Source: Levilactobacillus mulengensis
Lineage (GTDB): Bacteria; Bacillota; Bacilli; Lactobacillales; Lactobacillaceae
Direction: 5' to 3'
Assembly: GCF_003946045.1 (NCBI RefSeq)
Contig: NZ_RHNW01000003.1
Location: forward strand, 124,001-188,000
DNA length: 64,000 nt
In this document: piece after piece, positions 15,184 through 23,077 of the stretch
Numbering within the stretch: the stretch's first letter is position 1
Layout: each line of letters opens with the position of its first letter
Notes under the pieces: model-generated
The model's database searches: none
Told to the model about the DNA's origin: nothing
Seen by the model: only the letters and a program-made list of their open reading frames with translations
Program-made: the position numbers and the translations under genes

Positions 15184-16257
15184 ATGCATTGGTTAGCGGA
15201 TCTGTTGGCAGCAATTGGCGTCGTGTTAAATGGAATTCCCCAGGGAATCATGGCGATGTCGCTAGGATTTGCGATATTTCCGACGATGTTTTCGTTTCTA
15301 TTTGCCTCAGCGGTCAACGGGGCATTTGGCGCCGTGGCCCCCTTATCCTTTCAGGCGGAATCTTTAGCGCTGACGGGCAAGTTAGGCAGGGACTTACGGG
15401 AGCGAACGTCGATCATCTTAGGGGGTTCCCTGGTCATGCTCCTGATTGGGGTGACCGGGACCCTTACTAAGATTGTCGCGCTGCTAGGCAACGGCATCAT
15501 GGCGGGGATGATGGCCGGTGTGGGGATCATGTTGGCAAAGATTGCGTTGGGTATGGCGAAGCAGGAGCGGCTGACGGGGTGGACCTCGGTCGGGCTGGCC
15601 GCCGTGACCTATTTAGTGACTAAGGACTTAGTTTGGACCATTGTCTTATCCGTGGTCGGGTCGAGTTTAGCAGCCGTTTTCGTGACCCATTATCGCGCCG
15701 AACTCCCGGAACACGTGACGGCGCGCCGATTTGTCTTTACGAAACCAACGATTAATCCCCGTGTGATCCGTGGGGCGTTGAGCCTGGCCTGTCTGAACAT
15801 TGGGGCCAATATTTCCTATGGACTGATTACGGGAGAGATGACCGGGCTTAAGCCCAATCCGGTCAATCTGAACCTGCTGACGATCACTCAGTCGTTGGCC
15901 GATATGGGGACCAGCCTGCTGGGTGGCGCCCCGGTCGAAACGATTATTTCCGCAACGGCTAGTGCGCCAGAACCGGTAATTGCCGGGATTCTGATGATGC
16001 TGATCATGGCGGCGATTCTAGCGATGGGTTGGTTGCCTAGGCTGGGAAAATACGTGCCGAGCGCCTCGATTGCCGGTTTTCTGTTTATTCTGGGAGCCGT
16101 CGTGATCTTTCCGGCAGATGCGGCGACGGCCTTGCAGGGGAAGGACGCGACCGTGGCGGCGATTACCTTGGTGGTGACGGCCGTGGCCGATCCGTTTGCT
16201 GGCCTCTTAACCGGGGGCCTGTTGAAAGCTTTGCTGCTAGTTGGACTGGGGGTCTAA
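15184..16257 (+). CDS. NCS2-type nucleobase permease
   Basis: About 357 residues and about 10-12 membrane segments. Motifs resemble the AzgA-like purine permease branch: FQAESLALTGKLGRDLRERT near the N-terminus, the central GANISYGLITGEMTGLKPNPVN, then the short Thr/Ser/Gly region LGGAPVETIISATASAPEP. The protein is shorter than most AzgA proteins (about 430). The ATG at 15184 was chosen for the GTGAAGGGTGG site before it; the longer frame from 15010 overlaps the upstream terminator. A purine-type phosphoribosyltransferase gene starts 3 bases after its stop, so the two form a purine salvage operon. Proton-coupled uptake of a purine base is likely; which base is not clear. Confidence 0.85.
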   Translation: MHWLADLLAAIGVVLNGIPQGIMAMSLGFAIFPTMFSFLFASAVNGAFGAVAPLSFQAESLALTGKLGRDLRERTSIILGGSLVMLLIGVTGTLTKIVALLGNGIMAGMMAGVGIMLAKIALGMAKQERLTGWTSVGLAAVTYLVTKDLVWTIVLSVVGSSLAAVFVTHYRAELPEHVTARRFVFTKPTINPRVIRGALSLACLNIGANISYGLITGEMTGLKPNPVNLNLLTITQSLADMGTSLLGGAPVETIISATASAPEPVIAGILMMLIMAAILAMGWLPRLGKYVPSASIAGFLFILGAVVIFPADAATALQGKDATVAAITLVVTAVADPFAGLLTGGLLKALLLVGLGV

Positions 16258-16260
16258 ACG

Positions 16261-16809
16261 ATGTTAAAAACGTACGAATTAAAAGTGGGACCGATTACGC
16301 GGCAATTGCCGGTGGTGCCCATCAGTCAAGATTTGGCGATTGCGTCATTTGTGCTATTGGGGGATGCAGAGTTAACCGATTATGCTGCGGAACAATTGGC
16401 CCAGTTAGTGCCTAAGAAGTTCGATTATTTTGTCACATTAGAGAGTAAGGGCATTCCGTTGGCCCAAGAGCTTAGTCGGTTGACCGATCACCCGCAATTC
16501 GTGGTTCTGCGAAAGGCCACCAAGGATTACATGCGCGCGCCTCTCAAGGTCCCTGTAACGGCCATCACGACCAGTGCACCGCAGGAGTTGGTGCTGGATG
16601 GTACCGATGCCGACCGGCTGGTTGCGAAGAAGGTCGTCATTGTTGATGATGTCATTAGCAGCGGGGGCTCATTGAACGCCGCCCAGGAACTGTTGAAGCG
16701 GGCGGGCGCCACCATTGTGGGCCAGATGGCCATCTTGGCTGAGGGCGCCGCGGCGGACCGGCCGGACATTCAATACCTGGCCAAGCTTCCCTTGTTTCCC
16801 ATCGATTAA
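16261..16809 (+). CDS. Purine phosphoribosyltransferase
   Basis: A 182-residue type I phosphoribosyltransferase that joins a purine base to PRPP. The PRPP-binding loop reads VVIVDDVISSGGSL (about residues 122-135), and the flexible region contains LRKATKDYMRAP. The layout, with FVTLESKGIPLAQELSR early in the protein, is like adenine and xanthine phosphoribosyltransferases. Partnership with the permease that precedes it by 3 bases suggests uptake and capture of the same base. It is followed by a family A repeat instead of an ordinary terminator. Base specificity is not determined. Confidence 0.85.
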   Translation: MLKTYELKVGPITRQLPVVPISQDLAIASFVLLGDAELTDYAAEQLAQLVPKKFDYFVTLESKGIPLAQELSRLTDHPQFVVLRKATKDYMRAPLKVPVTAITTSAPQELVLDGTDADRLVAKKVVIVDDVISSGGSLNAAQELLKRAGATIVGQMAILAEGAAADRPDIQYLAKLPLFPID

Positions 16810-16825
16810 ACGGGTTAAACTTATG

Positions 16826-17030
16826 TTGTCAGCGCCTCCGGGAAGGTGAAAATGAGGCCGGTCCGCTGTGGGCGAACGTCCGGAGCCAAAGAGCGGTCTC
16901 CAGACTTACTTTGAGCCTCTGAAAAGCGAGTCTCAAAGATATCAATTGCCTAAGCGGCTTACGCCACTAAGGCAATTCCCACGGCTGGGCTCATTTTCAC
17001 CTTCCCTGCGGCTGATATGGGTTTAACCCA
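16826..17030 (+). repeat. Family A structured repeat, divergent copy A3
   Basis: This shorter subtype keeps the outer frame. GGGAAGGTGAAAATGAG (16840-16856) is a perfect 17-bp complement of 16990-17006, and the ends GCGCCTCC and CCCTGCGGCTGATA are conserved. Inside, AGAGCGGTCTCC, CTTTGAGCC and GTCTCAAAG remain. An inner hairpin ATTGCC...GCGGC / GCCAC...GGCAAT takes the position of the variable stem. The conserved CGTTCCCGGCGG block is largely replaced. Confidence 0.85.
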
Positions 17031-17094
17031 TTTATCAGATGTCATCCAAACTATCCGTGAATAAACTTAATCAGCATTAAATCTCAATACACAT

Positions 17095-17149
17095 AAAACC
17101 ACCTAGGTTCAACGACGCTCGCAGTCGTCATTGGAACTAGGTGGTTTTT
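17095..17149 (-). terminator. Terminator of the alpha-glucosidase operon
   Basis: A long stem, AAAACCACCTAG paired with CTAGGTGGTTTT plus inner AACGAC / GTCGTC pairing, with T tracts on both strands. It is positioned to end the minus-strand glucosidase gene. Confidence 0.85.
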
Positions 17150-17176
17150 AATTTCCCTTGATGTCAGTCAGAGGTG

Positions 17177-18850
17177 TTATTTGAATAAGTAAACTTTAGA
17201 TTCGTAAGGCCGTAACGTGGTACCTTGGTCGTCGGTGTAGTTACCGATGAGCTTTTCACTGGCGTTGGCTTGGTCGTAATCGCGGATGACGGTCTGGTCG
17301 GTGAAATTGCTGATGACCAGCAGCGTTTGCCCTTGATAGTGACGCTTGTAGGCAAAGACTTGGTCGTCGTCGGCATCTAATTCTTCATAGGTGCCGTGAA
17401 CGATCAGGTCACTGTTGTGGCGTAAGGCAATCAACTGCCGGTAGTAGTTGAAGACGGATTGGTCATCGTCGACTTCGGCGGCCGCGTTGATCTTAGTGTA
17501 GTTCGGGTTTAAAGCGAACCATGGTTGACCCTTGGAGAAACCGGCGTTCTTGGAATCATCCCACTGCATGGGTGTCCGGGCATTGTCCCGGGACATGTGT
17601 GACAGGTATTTCAGCATCGTTGGCTGGTCGATGATCTTTTCTTCCTCGACGTTTTGCCGGTAGGCGTTCAAGCTTTCCAGGTCTTCATACTGGTCGAGGG
17701 AGGTGTAGTGCACGTTGGTTTCACCTAACTCTTCGCCCTCGTAAACGTAGGGGGTTCCTTGGAGCATGTGAAGCGTGGTGCCCAGCATCTTCGCGGAGAG
17801 TTCCCGGTAGGCCGGCGTATCATTACCGAAACGTGAAACGGCACGGGGTTGGTCGTGATTGTTCCAGTAAAGGCTGTTCCAGCCCTTGCCATCCAAGGCC
17901 TTTTGCCAACGGGAGAGGGCGCTCTTTAATTCGGTCAATTTGACCGGAGCATCGTTCCACTTACCCAGCCGAGGGTCAGCGTTTGGGGATAGGCTGACGT
18001 GCTGGAACTGGAAGACCATGTTCAATTCGTTAGCTTCAAGTCCCGTATAGGTAATGGCGTCTTCTGGCGTGGAACCAGGCATTTCACCCACCGTCATGAC
18101 GTCGTAGTGGGATAAGACCTCGTCGTTCATCTCCCGCAGGTAATCGTTGAGCTTAGGGCCATCGGAGACCAGGGGCTCCACGTTACCGTAAGGCGCACCC
18201 GGTGCTTGGGGCGCATCCGGCAATCCGGCTGGCTTGGAAATTAAGTTGATAACGTCCATCCGGAAGCCATCGACCCCCTTGTCCAGCCAGAACTTCATGA
18301 GGCTCCAGATTTCTTGGCGAACCTTTGGATTTTCCCAGTTCAAATCGGGTTGACCAGGCGCAAAGAGGTGCAGGTAGTACTGACCACGCTTGGGTTCAAA
18401 CGTCCAAGCAGATCCACTGAAGTAGGAGCCCCAGTTGTTTGGTTCGTGGCCATCAACCGGGTCACGCCAAATGTAGTAATCAGAGTAAGGATTGTCCTTT
18501 GACTGCCGACTTTGTTGGAACCAGTCGTGTTGATCGGACGTGTGGTTGACCACTAAGTCCATTAAAATCTTCAGGTCTTGGTGGTGCGCACTGGCTAATA
18601 ATTTATCGAAGTCGGTCATGGTGCCGTAAGCATCCTGGATGTTGCGGTAATCGCTGATGTCGTAACCGTTATCCTTGTCGGGGGACTTGTAAATGGGGTT
18701 CAACCAGATGACGTCGGCCCCTAATTTTTTAATGTAAGGTAGGCGTTGGGTCAGACCGGGGAGATCCCCAATCCCATCGTTGTTACTGTCTTGGTAACTG
18801 CGCGGGTAAACTTGATAGACGACGGCGTTTTTCCACCATTGCTTAGACAT
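17177..18850 (-). CDS. malL: GH13 alpha-glucosidase, oligo-1,6-glucosidase type
   Basis: A 557-residue cytosolic enzyme of GH13 subfamily 31. Conserved regions in order: WWKNAVVYQVYPRSYQDSN at the start, DLVVNHTSDQH (region I), DGFRMDVIN with the nucleophile Asp (region II), VGEMPG with the acid Glu (region III), and NNHDQPRAVSRFG with the transition-state Asp (region IV). The Val after the nucleophile Asp is the residue associated with alpha-1,6 specificity in this subfamily, while alpha-1,4 enzymes usually have Ala or Thr. That points to isomalto-oligosaccharides or similar. AGGAGG precedes the ATG. It is cotranscribed with the transporter ending 30 bases upstream, under the divergent LacI regulator. 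Confidence 0.9.
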   Translation of the reverse strand: MSKQWWKNAVVYQVYPRSYQDSNNDGIGDLPGLTQRLPYIKKLGADVIWLNPIYKSPDKDNGYDISDYRNIQDAYGTMTDFDKLLASAHHQDLKILMDLVVNHTSDQHDWFQQSRQSKDNPYSDYYIWRDPVDGHEPNNWGSYFSGSAWTFEPKRGQYYLHLFAPGQPDLNWENPKVRQEIWSLMKFWLDKGVDGFRMDVINLISKPAGLPDAPQAPGAPYGNVEPLVSDGPKLNDYLREMNDEVLSHYDVMTVGEMPGSTPEDAITYTGLEANELNMVFQFQHVSLSPNADPRLGKWNDAPVKLTELKSALSRWQKALDGKGWNSLYWNNHDQPRAVSRFGNDTPAYRELSAKMLGTTLHMLQGTPYVYEGEELGETNVHYTSLDQYEDLESLNAYRQNVEEEKIIDQPTMLKYLSHMSRDNARTPMQWDDSKNAGFSKGQPWFALNPNYTKINAAAEVDDDQSVFNYYRQLIALRHNSDLIVHGTYEELDADDDQVFAYKRHYQGQTLLVISNFTDQTVIRDYDQANASEKLIGNYTDDQGTTLRPYESKVYLFK

Positions 18851-18880
18851 AGATAAAACCTCCTATAGAAATTGCTAACA

Positions 18881-20278
18881 CTAGTTTACAGAATTTTCAG
18901 ATAATTTAGGGTGAATAACACTCACAGCGACGGCCCCTAAGAGAAAGGCGATGCCGGCGATGACTAACATGCCGGGCATGGATTGGCCGATGGCTGGGAA
19001 AATGGCGAAGCTGGCCAGAGAAGCGATAATTTGTGGCAAGCAGATCCCACAGTTGAAGAGTCCCAGGTAGGCCCCTTCATTTTTCCCGTTGAGTGATTCA
19101 GTGAAGAGTGACATGGCTTGCGTTTGCATGGTCAGGTAGCAGATACCAATCAGGCAGAATGGCAAGATTAACAGCCATTGTGAGTGGATGAAGTAAATCC
19201 AGATCATGCCCAGGCCACCCATGATCAGGCTAACCCGGAACCAGAATTTCCGTTGGTTCGGTTTCGTGTGGGACAGAACAGCGAAGCCCCAGACCACGGC
19301 GGCTAGTGACTGGATGCAGGAAAGAATCCCGAACCAGTTCCCAGCGGCTTGGTAACCGGCGGAAGCGGCGTTGGCCGTGTGCCAAACGTTGTCGGCAATG
19401 GCACCAGTTCCGTAAGTCCATAAGTATTGAATGGCAAACCAGTCAAACAGCTGGACGAAGGAAATTTCCCAGAAGGCCCGTGGTGCGGTCTTCACTAAGT
19501 GCCACAGGCTGGCCGTTTTTTGCTTGGTCTCAGCCTTGACATGGTGGAACCGGTTGTAAGTTTCGGGGTCGTATTCTTTAACGGAAACAATTGTGTAGAT
19601 CGAGGTTAATAGGAGAATTGCAGCGCCAATGTAGAAGGCCATCCGCACGGACAGGGGCACGGTGCCCTTAGAAGCCACGTTGGACACCCCAAACCAAGTT
19701 AACAGGAATGGGAAAATCGTTGCCAGCACCCCACCCAGGTTGGAGTAGGACTGTTGCCAAGACCAGGCCAAATCCTTTTGGTCTTCGTTGACCATATCCC
19801 CAATGATCATCTTGAACGGTTGCATGCAGACGTTAGAGGACAAGTCCATGAAGAGAATGGCGATGGCACCAAACAACAAGGCGGCAAGTGAGGCGTAACC
19901 AAAGCCAAACGACCCGGCATTCGGTAATAGAATCATGACCAATGCGGCGATGGGTGCCCCAATCATGAGGTAGGGCATCCGCCGGCCAAACCGGTTCCAA
20001 GTGATATCGGAGTATTTCCCAATCAAAGGTTGGACGACCATGCCGGCCAACGGGGGCAACAGGAAGAAGAAGCCCAGCTTGGTTGGGTCAGCCCCAATCG
20101 TTTGAAAGATCCGGCCCATTTGTGAGGACTGTAAGGAAAAGGCCATGTTGACCCCGAAGAAACCAAACGTCATCGCGAAGATGGTCTTCAAGGGTAGTTT
20201 CGGTAGTGAGTTTTCACTGGCGGTCGTGGTTGCGGTCGTCGCGGCTTGCTCACTTTCTAAGGCTGTATTTTGAGCCAT
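18881..20278 (-). CDS. MFS sugar transporter, SLC45/sucrose-maltose type
   Basis: A 465-residue transporter with about 12 membrane segments. Motifs near the start, FFGVNMAFSLQSSQMGRIFQ and LIGKYSDITWNRFGRRMPY, are those of the GPH-like disaccharide transporters of the SLC45 type. AAGGAGGAATC lies before the ATG. It is the first gene of the minus-strand operon with the GH13 glucosidase. Its promoter region carries two LacI-type operators and a cre-like box (20339-20415). It probably brings in an alpha-glucoside by proton symport for hydrolysis by the downstream enzyme; the exact sugar is inferred. Confidence 0.88.
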   Translation of the reverse strand: MAQNTALESEQAATTATTTASENSLPKLPLKTIFAMTFGFFGVNMAFSLQSSQMGRIFQTIGADPTKLGFFFLLPPLAGMVVQPLIGKYSDITWNRFGRRMPYLMIGAPIAALVMILLPNAGSFGFGYASLAALLFGAIAILFMDLSSNVCMQPFKMIIGDMVNEDQKDLAWSWQQSYSNLGGVLATIFPFLLTWFGVSNVASKGTVPLSVRMAFYIGAAILLLTSIYTIVSVKEYDPETYNRFHHVKAETKQKTASLWHLVKTAPRAFWEISFVQLFDWFAIQYLWTYGTGAIADNVWHTANAASAGYQAAGNWFGILSCIQSLAAVVWGFAVLSHTKPNQRKFWFRVSLIMGGLGMIWIYFIHSQWLLILPFCLIGICYLTMQTQAMSLFTESLNGKNEGAYLGLFNCGICLPQIIASLASFAIFPAIGQSMPGMLVIAGIAFLLGAVAVSVIHPKLSENSVN

Positions 20279-20338
20279 AGTGATTCCTCCTTAAAAAATG
20301 AAAGTTGAATAATTGCTATCATCGGTTGAATTAATTAA

Positions 20339-20415
20339 GTAACCGCTTACAAGATGAATTCTAGCACTTTGCACAAACGTTTACAATGGCTTTAAATAAG
20401 AAAAGCAAACGTTTG
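20339..20415. promoter_or_regulatory. LacI-type operators and a cre-like box between transporter and lacI genes
   Basis: Two sites share the core CAAACGTTT (CACAAACGTTTACA near 20372-20385 and GCAAACGTTTGTG near 20405-20417). Their centres are 32 bp apart, about three helical turns. GTAACCGCTTACA at 20339-20351 fits a cre box read on the minus strand. Together they would give specific repression plus CcpA control of the transporter/glucosidase operon. Confidence 0.75.
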
Positions 20416-20578
20416 TGTAAAAATACGGAATTTGCGGCAAATGACTTTGTTATTTCAGACTATTAACGGTAGAATAGGACGTAGACGTGAAAATGACAAG
20501 GCCAGGTATAGAGAAACGACTGGCCGGTGAAACGTGGTTAACCGACAATGAAAAAATAGAAGAAAGTAGGTGGTCGTG

Positions 20579-21577
20579 ATGGCCGCAACGATTAAGGATA
20601 TTGCGAAACTAGCGGGGGTCTCCACGGCCACCGTGTCGCGAGTTTTGGCCAACAAGTCGGCCTTCTTTAGTGAAGCGACGGCCACCAAGGTGCACGCGGC
20701 GGCAACTGAGCTGGGCTACCAGAAGAATACGGCGGCGGCCGAGTTGGTGACGCGCCACAGCAACGTGATTGCGGTCGTGGTCAATTCGACCAAAACCAAT
20801 TTTGCCAGTCAAATCATTGAAGGCATTCAGGCAGAAGCCCACCAACATGATTTGAACGTGATTATTTTATACGCGGGGGATGCCGATCCCGTCCAGCAGC
20901 GGCGGGCATTGATGACGGTAATCGAGCGACCGGTGATGGGCATTCTCCTCTTATCCGTCGACTTGGCGCCGGAAAATTTGACGCTACTTCAAGGCTCACA
21001 GGTACCGTATTGTTTCCTATCCATCTCGTTTGACGGGGAGCGCTTGCCGTACATCACCTCGGATGACTGGCAGGTCGGCTACCAAGCGACTCAAGCGTTG
21101 ATCAAACAAGGGCATCGGCGAATTGGCTTGGCTGGCGTCGATAGTGACTTTCATACTGGCCGGCAACGGGTGCTCGGGTATACGCAAGCCTTGAAGGATG
21201 CCGGCATTACACCCGAGGACGAGTGGGTCCAGCTGGGAAATTACAGCTATGATGCCGGGCAAACAGCGATGCGGGCGTACGGTGCGCAGACTGAGCTGAC
21301 CGCCATTGTGGGTGCCAGTGACATGGCGGCCATTGGCGTGATGAATCAGGCGCGTGATTTGGGCCTATTAGTGCCCGCGGATCTCTCCATCGTGGCGATT
21401 GATGGCACGGAACTCTGTAGCCTGGTCCAACCACAACTGACGAGCGTGTCACAAAACTTCTATGAAATGGGGATTGCCGGCGTTCAACAGTTGCGGTCAA
21501 CTGAGACGCTGCCGCAGAAGATTACGCCAATCAAGTTAGTCAATCGCCAGAGTGTCCGAATGTTGAAGGCAGAATAA
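20579..21577 (+). CDS. LacI family transcriptional regulator
   Basis: A 332-residue repressor. The N-terminal helix-turn-helix reads TIKDIAKLAGVSTATVSRVL, followed by the hinge. The rest is a periplasmic-binding-protein-like sugar-sensing domain, ending with the usual DLSIVAIDGTELCSLVQPQLTSV. The ATG at 20579 is preceded by AAGTAGGTGG. It is divergent from the sugar transporter/glucosidase operon, whose promoter has two CAAACGTTT palindromes, and is the likely regulator of that operon (MalR-like). A terminator follows. Confidence 0.92.
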   Translation: MAATIKDIAKLAGVSTATVSRVLANKSAFFSEATATKVHAAATELGYQKNTAAAELVTRHSNVIAVVVNSTKTNFASQIIEGIQAEAHQHDLNVIILYAGDADPVQQRRALMTVIERPVMGILLLSVDLAPENLTLLQGSQVPYCFLSISFDGERLPYITSDDWQVGYQATQALIKQGHRRIGLAGVDSDFHTGRQRVLGYTQALKDAGITPEDEWVQLGNYSYDAGQTAMRAYGAQTELTAIVGASDMAAIGVMNQARDLGLLVPADLSIVAIDGTELCSLVQPQLTSVSQNFYEMGIAGVQQLRSTETLPQKITPIKLVNRQSVRMLKAE

Positions 21578-21593
21578 ATATGTTGAATTGCGG

Positions 21594-21625
21594 CGCCGGA
21601 AAGGTAAATTTCTGGCGTTTTTTTT
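21594..21625 (+). terminator. Terminator after the lacI-type gene
   Basis: CGCCGGAAA pairs with TTTCTGGCG and is followed by eight T residues. Confidence 0.85.
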
Positions 21626-21810
21626 CATCCATCTTAGCAAAGCCTGTTACAAGAGTTAAAAATCGTGAGTCCAGATAGATTGGCTCAATATCAGTGTGTA
21701 TCGTTAATATTTATGTCAGAACAAAAACATCTTGTATTATTAACCCGGTTGGACTATCTTTAAGATAGTTAGTTGGAATAACTATTTTGAGGAGAAAGTA
21801 GGGGATTCAG

Positions 21811-22293
21811 ATGAGTCGAAAACTTATTCAAGGCATCATCGCTGGGTTGGCCGTTGTGGCGTTTGGGGCAGTGGCTAGTCAGAGTACCACGGCACACGCT
21901 GCGACGTTGCCAGATAACCTGCAGGGAAATTGGTATGGGTACCTGGGTAATGCGCGTCATCATCACACGAAGTACTACTACGTGGAGCAGATTGCGTTAA
22001 CGGATTCTGGCATCGATAGCGACATTAGTTCGACTAAGAATGCTGATTTATCAGATTTGACGTCATTTATAACCTCCGAGGCCAAGGTGACATTCAGTGT
22101 CAAAACGAAGCACAACCAAACCTTCTATCAGGCACGGGCTTTAGGCGACCAGAGTAATTTAGGCAAATTTCGGCTGACATCGGTCAAGGTTAAGGGTGTA
22201 AAGACACCAGCGTTGGCTTGGGACCAGGATGGCGACACGAACTATGCCTTTAGTAAGATCACGAAGGCCCGTTCCTGGGATATGATGGACTAG
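21811..22293 (+). CDS. Small secreted protein, P-x3-[RQ]G-x-W/Y family
   Basis: A 160-residue protein with a Sec signal peptide ending at AHA-A near residue 30. The mature part opens with LPDNLQGNWYGYLG. That is the start motif (Pro, three residues, Arg/Gln-Gly, then an aromatic residue) shared by four other secreted proteins in this window (22312, 52226, 52697, 55121). The rest is a beta-rich domain of about 115 residues with no known catalytic motif. AGGAGAAAG lies upstream at a somewhat long distance. It is followed 18 bases later by a paralogue in the same direction. The function is unknown. Confidence 0.8.
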   Translation: MSRKLIQGIIAGLAVVAFGAVASQSTTAHAATLPDNLQGNWYGYLGNARHHHTKYYYVEQIALTDSGIDSDISSTKNADLSDLTSFITSEAKVTFSVKTKHNQTFYQARALGDQSNLGKFRLTSVKVKGVKTPALAWDQDGDTNYAFSKITKARSWDMMD

Positions 22294-22311
22294 CGGAGAG
22301 GATGTTTTCTG

Positions 22312-22824
22312 ATGAACAAATGGGTTAAAGGGTTAATTGTCAGTTTAGCCAGCGTCAGCTTCTTTGGCGTGGCCAGCACCATCCCCGTTCACGCTGCCAG
22401 CAAGGCGGTCGCCTTACCAAAGAGCTACCGCGGTAGCTGGTACCTTTATGGTGGCGCAGAAACTGTCGGCAAAAAGAAGGCCCCCGTCTTTACGTATGCG
22501 CGTGTGAAGTTGGCGCCTAAGAAAGTGACGTATAGCATCTGTACCTCGACTGCACCGACTCTGAAGAAACCAGTCTGGCAAGTGAGCTTTGTCGCACCCC
22601 TGATCTACACGAAAAAGGTTGCCAAGAAGACCCACAAGGTTAGTTATCGGATGGTTCTGCGCATGACGTCCGGCACGCCAGCAATCACGTTAAGCAAGGC
22701 TAAGGTTAAGGTCAAGATTCTGGGCAAAAAGGTGCCGGCTTTGCGGGTCAAAGTATCTGGAACAAAATTTTATGCCTTCCGCCAGCCGCTACCTAGTCAT
22801 TCCGTTGGTGACTTGTTGGAGTAG
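22312..22824 (+). CDS. Small secreted protein, P-x3-[RQ]G-x-W/Y family
   Basis: A 170-residue protein with a signal peptide (cleavage near VHA-A at about residue 27) and a basic mature part opening with LPKSYRGSWYLYGG, the family motif. The body is rich in Lys and Val with beta-strand character (KVKVKILGKKVPALRVKV). It is 18 bases downstream of a paralogue and probably cotranscribed with it; a strong terminator follows. A cationic, secreted protein of this type may bind the cell wall, but no domain was recognised. Confidence 0.8.
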   Translation: MNKWVKGLIVSLASVSFFGVASTIPVHAASKAVALPKSYRGSWYLYGGAETVGKKKAPVFTYARVKLAPKKVTYSICTSTAPTLKKPVWQVSFVAPLIYTKKVAKKTHKVSYRMVLRMTSGTPAITLSKAKVKVKILGKKVPALRVKVSGTKFYAFRQPLPSHSVGDLLE

Positions 22825-22915
22825 ACTGGTCACGTTTAACGATGGAAAAATGATCACGGGGATGGTGACATTTGCCAGCCATCCAATAGATTTTTACAGA
22901 TTACAATAAACGCAA

Positions 22916-22966
22916 AAACAGGTTCCAACCGGGGCGCACTTCAAACGCCGGTTGGAACCTGTTTCA
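22916..22966 (+). terminator. Strong terminator after the secreted-protein pair
   Basis: A 17-bp perfect stem, AAACAGGTTCCAACCGG with its complement, lies around a 15-base loop and is followed by TTT. Confidence 0.8.
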
Positions 22967-23077
22967 ACTATATAAAGGAGACATAGATAAGTCTGACAGG
23001 TGGTGCTGGCTGATGAGGCCTGCCACCCGGGCCACGAGGGGGGTCGTGGTTCAGCTGGACTAGGAGTTAATCAATTG

